Assembly: GCF_001639105.2 (NCBI RefSeq)
Contig: NZ_CP015285.1
Span: forward strand, 1,542,501 to 1,606,500
Source: Azospirillum humicireducens
GTDB lineage: Bacteria; Pseudomonadota; Alphaproteobacteria; Azospirillales; Azospirillaceae
Reading direction: 5' to 3'
DNA: 64,000 nt
Position 1 is the stretch's first letter. Each line of letters starts with the position of its first letter. This document shows, piece after piece, positions 53,036-63,655 of this stretch. Below the pieces are notes generated by a model. That model saw only the letters and a list, made by a program, of their open reading frames with translations, did not search any database and had not been told where the DNA came from. A program made the position numbers and the translations under genes.

Positions 53036-54586
53036 ATGGCCGGGCCGAAGACCTTCTACCTGACGACGCCGATCTATTACGTGAACGACGTGCCGCACAT
53101 CGGCCACGCCTACACGACGCTTGCCTGCGACGTCCTCGCCCGGTTCATGCGCCTCGACGGCTATGACGTGAAGTTCCTGACCGGCACCGACGAGCATGGC
53201 CAGAAGGTGGAGAAGTCGGCGGAGAAGGCCGGCATCGCGCCGCAGGACTTCACCGACCGGGTGTCGCAGAACTTCCGCGATCTCGTGTCGCTGATGAACT
53301 ATTCCAACGACGACTTCATCCGCACCACCGAGCCGCGCCACGTCAAGTCGGTTCAGGCGCTGTGGACGGTGCTGAAGGAGAAGGGCGAGATTTACCTCGG
53401 TTCCTACGCCGGCTGGTATTCGGTCCGCGACGAGGCCTTCTATGGCGAGGACGAGCTGACCACCAGCCCGACCGGCAAGAAGATCGCCCCGACCGGCGCC
53501 GAATGCGAGTGGGTGGAGGAGCCGTCCTACTTCTTCAAGCTCTCGGCCTGGCAGGACCGGCTGATCGAGTTCTATGAACAGAACCCGGATTTCATCGCGC
53601 CGGCCGGCAAGCGCAACGAGGTGATGTCCTTCGTCAAGTCGGGACTGAAGGACCTGTCGGTCAGCCGCACCACCTTCAAGTGGGGCATCCCGGTGCCGGG
53701 CGACGACGCCCACATCATGTATGTCTGGCTCGACGCGCTGGCAAACTACATCACCGCCGTCGGCTATCCCGACACCACGGGCGACTATGCCAAATACTGG
53801 CCGGCCGACCTGCACATGGTCGGCAAGGACATCCTGCGCTTCCATGCCGTCTATTGGCCGGCCTTCCTGATGGCCGCCGGCCTGCAGCCGCCCCGCCGTG
53901 TCTTCGCCCACGGCTGGTGGACCATCGAAGGCCAGAAGATGTCCAAGTCGCTGGGCAACGTGATCGCGCCGGACACGCTGGTCAACACCTACGGCCTCGA
54001 CCAGACCCGCTATTTCCTGCTGCGCGAAGTGCCGTTCGGCAATGACGGCGACTTCTCGCACAAGCAGATGGTGAACCGGATCAACGGCAACCTCGCCAAC
54101 GATTACGGCAATCTGGTGCAGCGCGTCCTGTCGATGATCGGCAAGAACTGCGGCGCCGCCGTGCCGACGCCGGGCGCCTTCACCGAAGCCGACAACACGC
54201 TCCTTGGCTCGGCCTACGGCATGCTCGACATCGTCCGGGCGGAGATCAGGGCGCAGGCCTTCCACAAGGCGCTGGACGCCATCTGGGCCGTGGTCGGCGA
54301 CGCCAACCGCTATGTCGACGAACAGGCCCCCTGGGCGCTGAAGAAGACCGATCCGGCGCGGATGGCGACCGTGCTCTATGTGCTGGCCGAGACGATCCGC
54401 CATCTCGCCATCCTGACCCAGCCGGTGATGCCGGACAGCTCCGCCAAGATCCTCGACCTGTTGGCTCTGGGTCCGGACGCGCGCGGTTTCGGCACGCTGG
54501 GTCCGGCGGGGGCGCTGGTGGCCGGCACCCCGCTGCCGACGCCGCAGGGCGTCTTCCCGCGTTACGTCGAAGAACCGAAGGCCTGA
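53036..54586 (+). CDS. metG: Methionyl-tRNA synthetase
   Basis: MetG charges tRNA-Met. The class I signatures HIGH (VPHIGHAYTTLA) and KMSKS (GQKMSKSLGN) are present. The connective segment has YSVRDEAFYGEDEL and lacks the Cys zinc knuckles of E. coli MetG. There is no C-terminal tRNA-binding (EMAP-like) domain, giving 516 residues, as in other alphaproteobacteria. The ATG at 53036 is preceded by GGAAGAAAG; a GTG at 53027 is in frame. tatD follows after nine bases. Confidence 0.96.
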   Translation: MAGPKTFYLTTPIYYVNDVPHIGHAYTTLACDVLARFMRLDGYDVKFLTGTDEHGQKVEKSAEKAGIAPQDFTDRVSQNFRDLVSLMNYSNDDFIRTTEPRHVKSVQALWTVLKEKGEIYLGSYAGWYSVRDEAFYGEDELTTSPTGKKIAPTGAECEWVEEPSYFFKLSAWQDRLIEFYEQNPDFIAPAGKRNEVMSFVKSGLKDLSVSRTTFKWGIPVPGDDAHIMYVWLDALANYITAVGYPDTTGDYAKYWPADLHMVGKDILRFHAVYWPAFLMAAGLQPPRRVFAHGWWTIEGQKMSKSLGNVIAPDTLVNTYGLDQTRYFLLREVPFGNDGDFSHKQMVNRINGNLANDYGNLVQRVLSMIGKNCGAAVPTPGAFTEADNTLLGSAYGMLDIVRAEIRAQAFHKALDAIWAVVGDANRYVDEQAPWALKKTDPARMATVLYVLAETIRHLAILTQPVMPDSSAKILDLLALGPDARGFGTLGPAGALVAGTPLPTPQGVFPRYVEEPKA

Positions 54587-54595
54587 GTTCCGCTG

Positions 54596-55390
54596 ATGCT
54601 CGTCGACAGCCATTGCCATCTCGACTTCCCCGATTTCGCCGAGGAGCTGGACGCGGTCGTCGACCGCGCCCGGCAGGCCGGCATCGGGCGGATGGTCACG
54701 ATCTGCACCTACATCAGCCGCTTCGACCGCATCCTGGCGGTGGCCGAACGCTATGACGACATCCTCTGCACAGTGGGGGTCCATCCCCATCAGGCGGCGG
54801 AGGAGTTCGCCATCACCACCGTCGACAAGCTGGTGGAGCTGTCGCGCCATCCCAAGGTGATCGGGCTGGGCGAGACCGGACTGGACTACTTCTACGACAA
54901 GAGCCCGCGCGACCAGCAGCAGGAGTGTTTCCGCCGGCACATCCGCGCCAGCCTGGAGACCGGCCTGCCGCTGATCATCCACACCCGCGACGCCGACGAC
55001 GACACCATGCGCATCGTCAAGGAGGAAGCCGCCGGGCAACCGGTGAAGGGGCTGCTGCATTGCTTCAGCTCCGGCCGGGCGCTGGCGGAAGAGGCGGTGG
55101 AGTACGGCTTCACCCTGTCGCTGTCGGGGATCGTCACCTTCAAGAAGTCGGAAGACCTGCGCGCCATCGTCAAGGACGTGCCGCTCGACCGCATCCTGGT
55201 GGAGACCGACGCGCCTTATCTGGCGCCGATCCCCTTCCGCGGAAAGCGCAACGAGCCGGCCTATGTCGCCCACACCGCGGCTTGCGTGGCGGAGGTGAAG
55301 GGCGTGTCGGCCGAGGAGCTTGCGCGCGTCACCACCGACAACTTCTTCCGCCTGTTCGCTAAGGCCGCCCAAGACAAGGCGGTTGCATGA
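54596..55390 (+). CDS. TatD-family metal-dependent hydrolase
   Basis: TatD proteins are TIM-barrel nucleases with 3'-5' exonuclease activity in E. coli. Metal ligands are visible: DSHCHLDFP at the start, GLGETGLDYFYD, IIHTRDADDD, HCFSSG and ETDAPYLAP. The 264-residue length is normal. The next gene overlaps its stop by four bases. This holB-metG-tatD-MBL arrangement is a common housekeeping cluster. Confidence 0.95.
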   Translation: MLVDSHCHLDFPDFAEELDAVVDRARQAGIGRMVTICTYISRFDRILAVAERYDDILCTVGVHPHQAAEEFAITTVDKLVELSRHPKVIGLGETGLDYFYDKSPRDQQQECFRRHIRASLETGLPLIIHTRDADDDTMRIVKEEAAGQPVKGLLHCFSSGRALAEEAVEYGFTLSLSGIVTFKKSEDLRAIVKDVPLDRILVETDAPYLAPIPFRGKRNEPAYVAHTAACVAEVKGVSAEELARVTTDNFFRLFAKAAQDKAVA

Positions 55391-56208
55391 GTGTGGACGG
55401 CGCATCAGCCGGCGCTTCACCGGGCGCGATGCGCGTGACCGTGCTGGGCTGCGGCGGGTCGCGCGGCGTTCCGGTGATCGCCGGCGTGCCGGGCGGGCAG
55501 TGGGGGCGCTGCGATCCCGCCAACCCCAAGAACCGCCGCATGCGCCCGTCGGTGCTGGTGGAGCATGGCGGCGTGTCGGTTCTGGTCGACACCTCGCCCG
55601 ACCTGCGGCAGCAGTTCCTCGACAGCGGCTGTTCGCGGCTGGATGCCGTGTTGTGGACGCACCAGCATGCCGACCATTGCCACGGCATCGACGAGCTGCG
55701 CGAGATCTGCCGGCAGATGCATGCGCCGATCGACGCCTATGGCTGGGACGAGCATCTGCGCGATATCGAAATCCGCTTCCCCTACTGCTTCGCTCCGTTG
55801 CCAGAGGGCTATCCCTTCTACCGCCCGGTGCTGAGGTCGCACCGCATCGACGGTCCGTTCAGCGTGAAGGGCCTGGAGGTGACGCCGTTCGAGCAGGACC
55901 ACGGCTATATGCGGACGGTGGGCTACCGCTTCGGGCGCTTCGCCTATTCGACCGATGTGGTGCGGCTGGACGAGCGGGCCTTCGCGGCGCTGGCGGGGAT
56001 CGACACCTGGATGGTCGATTGCGGCCGGATCGAACCGCCGCATCCGGTGCACGCGCATCTGGCGCTGACGCTGGAATGGATCGAGCGGGTGCAGCCTCGG
56101 CGGGCCTTTCTCACCCACATGGACAACACGATGGATTACGACAGCCTGCGGCGGATCCTGCCGGAGGGGGTCGAACCGGCGTATGACGGGATGGTGATCG
56201 AGGTTTGA
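55387..56208 (+). CDS. MBL-fold metallo-hydrolase (PhnP-like)
   Basis: This 273-residue beta-lactamase-fold protein has the metal motif WTHQHADHCHGIDEL and a later Asp in YSTDVVRL and His in FLTHMDNTMD. It resembles the PhnP/cyclic-phosphodiesterase group that follows tatD in many alphaproteobacteria. The substrate could be a cyclic phosphate or nucleotide. The ATG overlaps the tatD stop; an internal ATG (MRVTVLGCGGSRGVP) 14 residues further in is a possible alternative start. Confidence 0.88.
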   Translation: MSVDGASAGASPGAMRVTVLGCGGSRGVPVIAGVPGGQWGRCDPANPKNRRMRPSVLVEHGGVSVLVDTSPDLRQQFLDSGCSRLDAVLWTHQHADHCHGIDELREICRQMHAPIDAYGWDEHLRDIEIRFPYCFAPLPEGYPFYRPVLRSHRIDGPFSVKGLEVTPFEQDHGYMRTVGYRFGRFAYSTDVVRLDERAFAALAGIDTWMVDCGRIEPPHPVHAHLALTLEWIERVQPRRAFLTHMDNTMDYDSLRRILPEGVEPAYDGMVIEV

Positions 56209-56222
56209 GGGTGGCTAGGGGG

Positions 56223-56346
56223 TGCCCCCTCCCCATCCCTCCCCCGCTTCGCGGGAGAGGGGGTAGAATGCTTGTCGGCGTGACTTAACTGCCGAAGTGG
56301 CGGCAGTCCCCTCTCCCTCGAAGAGGGGGAGGGTTAGGGAGGGGGC
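56223..56346. repeat. Inverted-repeat element with three nested hairpins
   Basis: The left end TGCCCCCTCCCCATCCCTCC is almost the reverse complement of the right end (ends at 56346). Inside lie CCCGC-TTCG-GCGGG, a perfect ACTGCCG/CGGCAGT stem at 56288-56307, and CCTCT/AGAGG hairpins. It stands between convergent genes and may also act as a terminator. It resembles REP-like or MITE-like intergenic repeats; a related half-hairpin is at about 43686-43712. Confidence 0.65.
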
Positions 56347-56378
56347 AATAGCCTGAACCTCCCCACCCAAACTTCCCC

Positions 56379-58135
<1,757 letters not shown>

Positions 58136-59314
58136 ATGAAGGACGTGACTGTGACGGAACGCGGGGCGGAGGCTGCCGCGGCGCGTGACCTGCGGCTGGA
58201 TTTCTTCCGCGGGCTGGCCCTGTGGTTCATCTTCGTGAACCACATCCCGGCCAACCAGATCTCCTGGCTGACGCCGCGCAACTTCGGGCTCAGCGACGCC
58301 ACGGAAATCTTCGTCTTCATCTCCGGCTACACCGCGGCGCTGGTCTATGGCCGGACGCTGGACCGTCAGGGCTTGCCGATGACGGCGGCGCAGGTTCTGC
58401 ACCGCTGCTGGACGCTCTATGCCACCTACATCATCCTGTTCTTCGCCTTCACCGCGCAGATCGCCTACACCGCCCGCGCCTTCGACAGTCCGCTGTTCGC
58501 GGAAGAGATGGGCATCGCCAGCTATTTCCAGGATCCCGTCACCGCCCTGACCCAGGCCCTTCTGCTGAAGTTCCGCCCGGCCAACCTGGACGTGCTGCCG
58601 CTCTACATCGTGCTTCTGCTGGCCTTTCCCCTGCTGCTGCCGGTGCTGCGCCGCCGGCCCCTGGCGGTCCTGGCCGGTTCGGCCATGGTCTATCTCGCGG
58701 CACGCCACTGGGGCTGGAACCTGCCAACCCATCCCGACGGCGGCGTCTGGTACTTCAACCCCTTCACCTGGCAGGTCCTGTTCGTGGCCGGCGCGTCGCT
58801 CCAGTTCAGGCCGGAGCTGCGCGCGTCCCTGACCCGTTTCCGCCTGCCGGTGATGGCCGCTGCGGTCGCCATCCTGCTGGCCAGCCTGTTCCTGACCCTG
58901 TCCTGGAAATTCCCCCCGCTGCACACGGCAATCCCGGAAGGGGTGGCGGAAATCCTCTACCCGATCAGCAAGACCGATCTCGATCCGCTGCGGCTGCTGC
59001 ATTTCTTCGCGCTGACCTATCTGGTCCTGTGGCTGGTTCCGCCCGGCGCATCCTGGCTGCGCGGACCGCTGGCCGCCCCGGTGCTCGACTGCGGACGGCA
59101 GTCGCTGCAGGTGTTCTGCCTGGGGGTGCTGCTGTCCTTCGCCGGACAGACCGTGCTGGTCCATGTCAGCGGCTCGCTTTCCGCACAGTTCCTCGTCACC
59201 GTGCTCGGCATCGCCACGATGGTGCTGCTGGCCCGCTTCCGGATATGGTATCAGTCGGCAGAACGGGCGCGCCGCCACGGCAGGATCGCGGCCAGCAGGA
59301 ATGTGGGTGCATGA
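58136..59314 (+). CDS. opgC: OpgC-type membrane acyltransferase
   Basis: OpgC succinylates periplasmic glucans. The 392-residue protein has about ten membrane helices and starts with the family signature RLDFFRGLALWFIFVNHIP, followed by FGLSDATEIFVFISGYTAAL and the later FALTYLVLWLVP. It belongs to acyltransferase groups that act on sugars from the membrane. The ATG at 58136 is used; an in-frame GTG lies 6 bases upstream. Its stop overlaps the start of an SGNH-like gene (ATGA), so the two are cotranslated. The glucan synthase genes opgG/opgH are not in the window. Confidence 0.92.
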   Translation: MKDVTVTERGAEAAAARDLRLDFFRGLALWFIFVNHIPANQISWLTPRNFGLSDATEIFVFISGYTAALVYGRTLDRQGLPMTAAQVLHRCWTLYATYIILFFAFTAQIAYTARAFDSPLFAEEMGIASYFQDPVTALTQALLLKFRPANLDVLPLYIVLLLAFPLLLPVLRRRPLAVLAGSAMVYLAARHWGWNLPTHPDGGVWYFNPFTWQVLFVAGASLQFRPELRASLTRFRLPVMAAAVAILLASLFLTLSWKFPPLHTAIPEGVAEILYPISKTDLDPLRLLHFFALTYLVLWLVPPGASWLRGPLAAPVLDCGRQSLQVFCLGVLLSFAGQTVLVHVSGSLSAQFLVTVLGIATMVLLARFRIWYQSAERARRHGRIAASRNVGA

Positions 59315-60102
59315 AGGGACCGGGGGTCAAACGGTTGCTGGCAGCCGCCGCCATCGTGCTGGCGGCATCCACCCTCTCGGGTCCGGGCCGCGCCTCTTCG
59401 GTGGCGGTGGACCCGGCCTGCGCCGTTCCGGACTCGCTGCTCGCATCCGCCGAGCCGCTGCCGCGGGCCGCAGCGACGCTCGCCGCCGGCCGTGCGCTGT
59501 CGGTCCTGATCGTGCATTCCGGCAAGCAGGCGTCCAAGCTCGGCGTCGTCGGCTATCCCGCCCGTCTGGAGCAGGAGCTCAAGCGCCGCCTGCCCGGCCG
59601 CACCGTGCGGACCGCCGTGCTGAGCCTGCCCGGCGAGGCCGCCCCCGCCATGGTGGCGCCGCTGGCCCAGGCGGTCGAGAACCAGCGTCCGGCGCTGGTG
59701 GTCTGGCAGACCGGCACCGTCGACGCCATGCGCAACCTCGATCCCGAAAGTTTCGGCACGGCGCTTCAGGCCGGCATCGCCGAGGTTCAGAGCCGCGGCG
59801 CCGACATCGTCATCATGGACATGCAGTACAGCATGCACACGGCGCAGCTGATCGACTTCGCCCCCTACCTGTCGTACATCGCGTGGCTGGCCCAGGGCTC
59901 CGACGTCTTCCATTTCCCGCGCTACGACATCATGCGGCACTGGGTGGAGGAGGAACGGGTCGATTTCGCCGACGAGCGGGACGAGGCGAAGCGGCGTTCT
60001 TACGATTTCGTTCACCAATGCATCGGACAATTGCTGGCGGAAAGCATCGCCACGATGATCGCCCCGTCGGCGGTCGCCCGAAGCAACGGAACGAGTCCTT
60101 GA
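59311..60102 (+). CDS. Exported SGNH-hydrolase-like protein, active site degenerate
   Basis: This 263-residue protein has a signal peptide (VKRLLAAAAIVLAASTL) and aligns by eye with the next gene product. The block I region reads VLIVHSGKQASKLG, with no usual GDS/GSS serine. The block III region reads VVWQTGTVDAMRN instead of the GxN of active enzymes, and the DxxH end motif is not evident (YDFVHQCIG at the corresponding place). It may be a non-catalytic partner. It is coupled to opgC upstream and overlaps the next gene by four bases. Confidence 0.75.
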   Translation: MKGPGVKRLLAAAAIVLAASTLSGPGRASSVAVDPACAVPDSLLASAEPLPRAAATLAAGRALSVLIVHSGKQASKLGVVGYPARLEQELKRRLPGRTVRTAVLSLPGEAAPAMVAPLAQAVENQRPALVVWQTGTVDAMRNLDPESFGTALQAGIAEVQSRGADIVIMDMQYSMHTAQLIDFAPYLSYIAWLAQGSDVFHFPRYDIMRHWVEEERVDFADERDEAKRRSYDFVHQCIGQLLAESIATMIAPSAVARSNGTSP

Positions 60103-60881
60103 GCAGCATCCTGCGTCACGCCGTCCGCGCCCTGACACTGATCGCCACCCTGACCCTTTCCCTTCCGGCATCGGCCGCCGATCCGGCAAGCCCGGCGCAG
60201 TGCCAATTGCCGCGCGGCGAGGCGGCGCTTTCGGCGCCCCTGCCCCATCTGTCGCAGCGCATCGCCACCGGGGCCCCGATCCGCATCGTCGCCATCGGCT
60301 CCTCCTCCACCGCCGGGGCGGGGGCGAGCGCCCCCGACAAAACCTATCCGGCACGCCTGTCGCATTATCTGGCCGAGCGGTTCCGCAATGCGGACATCGC
60401 CGTGCTGAACCGCGGCATCAATGGCGAGACCGACGACCAGACCGAAAAGCGGATCGACGCCGACGCCCTGGGCGCCGAGCCCGATCTGGTGATCTGGCAG
60501 GTCGGCGCCAACACGGTGCTGCGCGACGGCGACCAGCGCCTGAGCGAGCGGTCCGTGCGCCGGGGGGTGGAACGGCTGCGCGCCGCCGGGGTGGACGTGG
60601 TGCTAATGGACCTGCAATATGCGCCGAAGATGCTGGACAAGAGCGGGGTCGCCCCGATGCTGGCCCGCATCGCCGGGATCGCCGCCGACCAGCGCGTCGG
60701 CCTGTTCCACCGCTTCGAGGTGATGCGGTCGCTGGTGGAAAAGCGCGGAATGGCCGTCACCGACCTGATCGGCCCGGACGGCATCCACCAGAACGACGGC
60801 GGTTATGATTGCGTCGCGCGGATGCTGGCGATGGGGATCGAGGACGCGGTGCGCGTCCATGAGAGCGGGGTGAAGCGGTAG
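60099..60881 (+). CDS. Exported SGNH/GDSL-family hydrolase
   Basis: The 260-residue protein has a signal peptide (VRALTLIATLTLSLPASA) and the SGNH blocks: VAIGSSSTAGAGAS (Ser), LNRGINGETDD (Gly), IWQVGANTVL (Asn) and DGIHQNDGGY (Asp/His). It should be a periplasmic esterase or acetyltransferase-like hydrolase. The start is a TTG at 60099 inside TTGA, overlapping the previous stop; no ATG is better placed. Together with opgC and the degenerate paralogue it forms one unit. An inference is that it edits or transfers acyl groups on periplasmic glucans. Confidence 0.82.
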   Translation: MSSILRHAVRALTLIATLTLSLPASAADPASPAQCQLPRGEAALSAPLPHLSQRIATGAPIRIVAIGSSSTAGAGASAPDKTYPARLSHYLAERFRNADIAVLNRGINGETDDQTEKRIDADALGAEPDLVIWQVGANTVLRDGDQRLSERSVRRGVERLRAAGVDVVLMDLQYAPKMLDKSGVAPMLARIAGIAADQRVGLFHRFEVMRSLVEKRGMAVTDLIGPDGIHQNDGGYDCVARMLAMGIEDAVRVHESGVKR

Positions 60882-60903
60882 GGGCGCCTCGGAAGGAGCC
60901 CCC

Positions 60904-61287
60904 TCACCGCTGCATCATCGCGCTTTCCTTGCCGCACAGGAAGAACACCTTCGAATAGACCTTCAGCAGCGCGTCGGTCAGCGCCTGGACCTCGGGGCTG
61001 CCCATCGCGCGCGGCTTGGCCGGGTCGACATGCAGAACGCAGCTGTCCTTCACGTCGTTGAAGGCGGCCAGCGCGTGGATGCGGTCGGGGCGGAATTCGT
61101 CGGGGAAATTCTCGTCCATCAGCCAGAAGCACTGGAAGTTCCGGCAGGATTGCGGCCGCTCCTCGTAGATCGAGCAGCCCTTGCCCTGGTCGCAGGACGC
61201 GCACCATTTGGCCGACGGCTTCTTCAATTCCGGCACCCCCATCAGCTTGCAGCAGAGGGTGCATTCACCGCAATTGCGGTCCGACAT
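60904..61287 (-). CDS. YkgJ-family cysteine-cluster protein
   Basis: The 127-residue protein has the cysteine pattern CGECTLCCKLMGVPEL then CASCDQGKGCSIYEERPQSC and RNFQC, typical of the YkgJ/zinc- or iron-sulfur-binding family of unknown function. The Cys residues probably bind a metal or cluster. I take the ATG at 61287; a GTG at 61290 is directly before it, with GGAG upstream of both. It is 34 bases after the PAS-GGDEF-EAL gene on the same strand. Confidence 0.85.
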   Translation of the reverse strand: MSDRNCGECTLCCKLMGVPELKKPSAKWCASCDQGKGCSIYEERPQSCRNFQCFWLMDENFPDEFRPDRIHALAAFNDVKDSCVLHVDPAKPRAMGSPEVQALTDALLKVYSKVFFLCGKESAMMQR

Positions 61288-61321
61288 CACGCAAACTCCA
61301 AATCAGCGGCTCGCAGCGGCG

Positions 61322-63460
61322 TCAAGCCGATGCTGGCAGGGCGATGTGCTCGTCTTCGGCGGCCAGCAGCCGCTCCACCGCATCCGGCGGGGCCGGGCGG
61401 GCGAAGTGATAGCCTTGGGCGTACTTGCACAGACCGCGCAGATACACCGCTTCGTCCGACGTTTCCACCCCTTCCGCCACGGCGTCGAGCCGCAAAATGG
61501 TGGCAAGGCCGGCGATGACCTGGACGATGGCGGCGTTGCCCTCCCCCGTCGAGACCGCGCGGACGAAGCTGCGGTCGATCTTCAGCACATCCACCGGCAG
61601 CTTGTGCAGATAGGCCAGCGAGGAATAGCCGGTGCCGAAATCGTCGATGGACAGCCGCACATCCATGTCGCGGATGCTCTGCATCAGCATCCGGCATTCG
61701 TCCGGATCCTGCATCAGCAGGCTTTCGGTCAGCTCCAGCTTCAGGCTCGACGGCGGAATCGGCACGGCGTCCAGCAGGTCGCGCACCGCCCCGACAAGAT
61801 CGTCGTCGCGGAACTGGCGGGTGGAGACGTTGACGCTCATGAACAGCGGCACCGGCCGCGGGAAACGCGCCTGCCAGAGCGCCAGTTGCCGCACCGCCTC
61901 GTCCAAGGCCCAGCGGCCCATCGGCGCGATCAGGCCGGTCTCCTCGGCCAGCGGGATGAACTCCGCCGGGGGAACCAGGCCGCGGTCGGGGTGGTTCCAG
62001 CGCATCAACGCCTCGAAGCCGGCGATGGCCCCGGTCTCCAGCAGGACGATGGGCTGGTAGTGCAGGCAGAGCTGGCCCTCTTCCAGCGCGGCGCGGAGGT
62101 CGGCCTCCATCCGCATGGCGGCCATCGCCTGCCGGCGGAGATTGGCGTCGAACACGTCGATGCGCGCCCGACCGCCGCTCTTGGCGCGGTACATGGACAG
62201 GCTGGCGTCGCGCAGCATGTCCTCCGCCCGGTCGTAGCCGGTCTGGCTCAGCGCCACGCCGATGGAGGCAGTCAGCACGAGATCGCGGCCCTCCTCCAAC
62301 GTGATCGGGCGGGAGATGGCGCGGGCCATCCGCTCCGCCGCCTCCAGCGCGGCGCCGGCGTCGTCCAGCTCGTCCACCAGCACGGCGAACTCGTCGGCGG
62401 ACAGGCGGGCCAGCGTGTCGCCGACGCGGCGGCTGGCGTCGAGGCGCGTGGCGACGATGCGCAGCACGCGGTCGCCGGCGCTGGTGCCCAGCGCGTCGTT
62501 GATCGCCTTGAAGCGGTCCAGGTCGATGATGATCGCGGCGAAGGGCCGGGCGCCGGCCCGGCGGTTGCGGTCCAGCGCCTGCCCGATGCGGTCGAGCAGA
62601 AGGGTGCGGTTGGGCAGCCCGGTCATGGCGTCGTGGACGGCGTCGAACAGGATCTGCTGCTCGGCCTTCTTGCGCGCGGTGATGTCGGTCATCGAGCCGG
62701 CCATGCGGACGGCATAGCCCTTCTCGTTCCGCACCGCCAGCCCGCGCACCAGCATCCACAACTGCCCACCCGCCCTGTCGCAGATGCGGAACTCGTGCTG
62801 GAGGTGCGGGCGCTCGCCGGTCAGGTGCAGGTTGATGGCGGTGCGCAGCCCGTCCAGATCGCCGGGCAGGACATGCCGGAACCACTCGTCGAGGGTTCCG
62901 CCGATCTCGGCATCCTCATAGCCGAGCATCGCCTTCCAGCGCGGCGAGTAATAGATCTCGCCGCTGTCGATGTGCCAGTCCCACAGCCCGTCCGCCGCCC
63001 CGGCGGCGGCAAGCGCATAGCGCTCCTCGCTCTGGCGCAGGCGCTGCTCGGCGAGCTTGCGGTCGGTGATGTCGGCGACGGAGCCGACCAGCCGGATCGG
63101 AAACCCCATTTCGTCCATCACCGCCATGCCGCGGCAGACCAGCCAGCGCCAGTGCGGTTTGTCGGTCGAATCGACGGCTGGATCGGCACGGCGGACGCGG
63201 TGCTCGATCTGGAAGGGGACGGACAGCCCGACCATCTGCGCTTCGAACGAGGCGTGCAGCCAATCGACGTCTTCGGGATGGACCAGCGACAGCCAGTCGG
63301 CTGGCCGGTTGGTCTCGCGGCCGGGATCACCCAGGGGCAGACCGAGAAAATCCTTGAAGCGGGGGGAAAGGTACAGCGTGTCGCTGCGCAGGTCCCAGTC
63401 CCAGACGCCTTCGGAGCCGGCCTTTTCAGCCAGCAGATATCGGTCGATGTTGGTGTTCAA
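61322..63460 (-). CDS. PAS-PAS-GGDEF-EAL cyclic-di-GMP protein
   Basis: The 712-residue protein has two PAS domains (about 10-130 and 145-270; the second shows GLWDWHIDSGEIYYSPRWKA), a GGDEF domain and an EAL domain (about 445-700). The GGDEF motif is degenerate (LSADEF near 353), so cyclase activity is doubtful. The EAL domain keeps EALMRW (near 483), LTESLL, DDFGTGYSS, KIDRSF and AEGVET, so it probably acts as a phosphodiesterase with the GGDEF half as a GTP sensor. It has no membrane helix. The start codon is TTG at 63460, with GAGGGG very close; no ATG is nearby. Confidence 0.9.
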   Translation of the reverse strand: MNTNIDRYLLAEKAGSEGVWDWDLRSDTLYLSPRFKDFLGLPLGDPGRETNRPADWLSLVHPEDVDWLHASFEAQMVGLSVPFQIEHRVRRADPAVDSTDKPHWRWLVCRGMAVMDEMGFPIRLVGSVADITDRKLAEQRLRQSEERYALAAAGAADGLWDWHIDSGEIYYSPRWKAMLGYEDAEIGGTLDEWFRHVLPGDLDGLRTAINLHLTGERPHLQHEFRICDRAGGQLWMLVRGLAVRNEKGYAVRMAGSMTDITARKKAEQQILFDAVHDAMTGLPNRTLLLDRIGQALDRNRRAGARPFAAIIIDLDRFKAINDALGTSAGDRVLRIVATRLDASRRVGDTLARLSADEFAVLVDELDDAGAALEAAERMARAISRPITLEEGRDLVLTASIGVALSQTGYDRAEDMLRDASLSMYRAKSGGRARIDVFDANLRRQAMAAMRMEADLRAALEEGQLCLHYQPIVLLETGAIAGFEALMRWNHPDRGLVPPAEFIPLAEETGLIAPMGRWALDEAVRQLALWQARFPRPVPLFMSVNVSTRQFRDDDLVGAVRDLLDAVPIPPSSLKLELTESLLMQDPDECRMLMQSIRDMDVRLSIDDFGTGYSSLAYLHKLPVDVLKIDRSFVRAVSTGEGNAAIVQVIAGLATILRLDAVAEGVETSDEAVYLRGLCKYAQGYHFARPAPPDAVERLLAAEDEHIALPASA

Positions 63461-63655
63461 GACCCCTCGTCGGACCCCTTGGCGGCCAGCGATTGGTGGG
63501 GCCCCCCACCGTTGAGTGCCAGATTGTAGGGGGGGTCTGGTGAAGAATTTGTGAATGCACTCAATACGGGCGGGCCCGTCCGTCGTGAACGGTTCCCTTG
63601 GGGAGATTTTTTCCTATATTAGGATAGCCCGCCACCTCATCCGAGACCGGCACCG

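Noticed and set aside
51698..55420. 1240-codon minus-strand frame opposite tmk, holB, metG and tatD
   Set aside because: It runs across four well-supported genes in antisense and has no family features.
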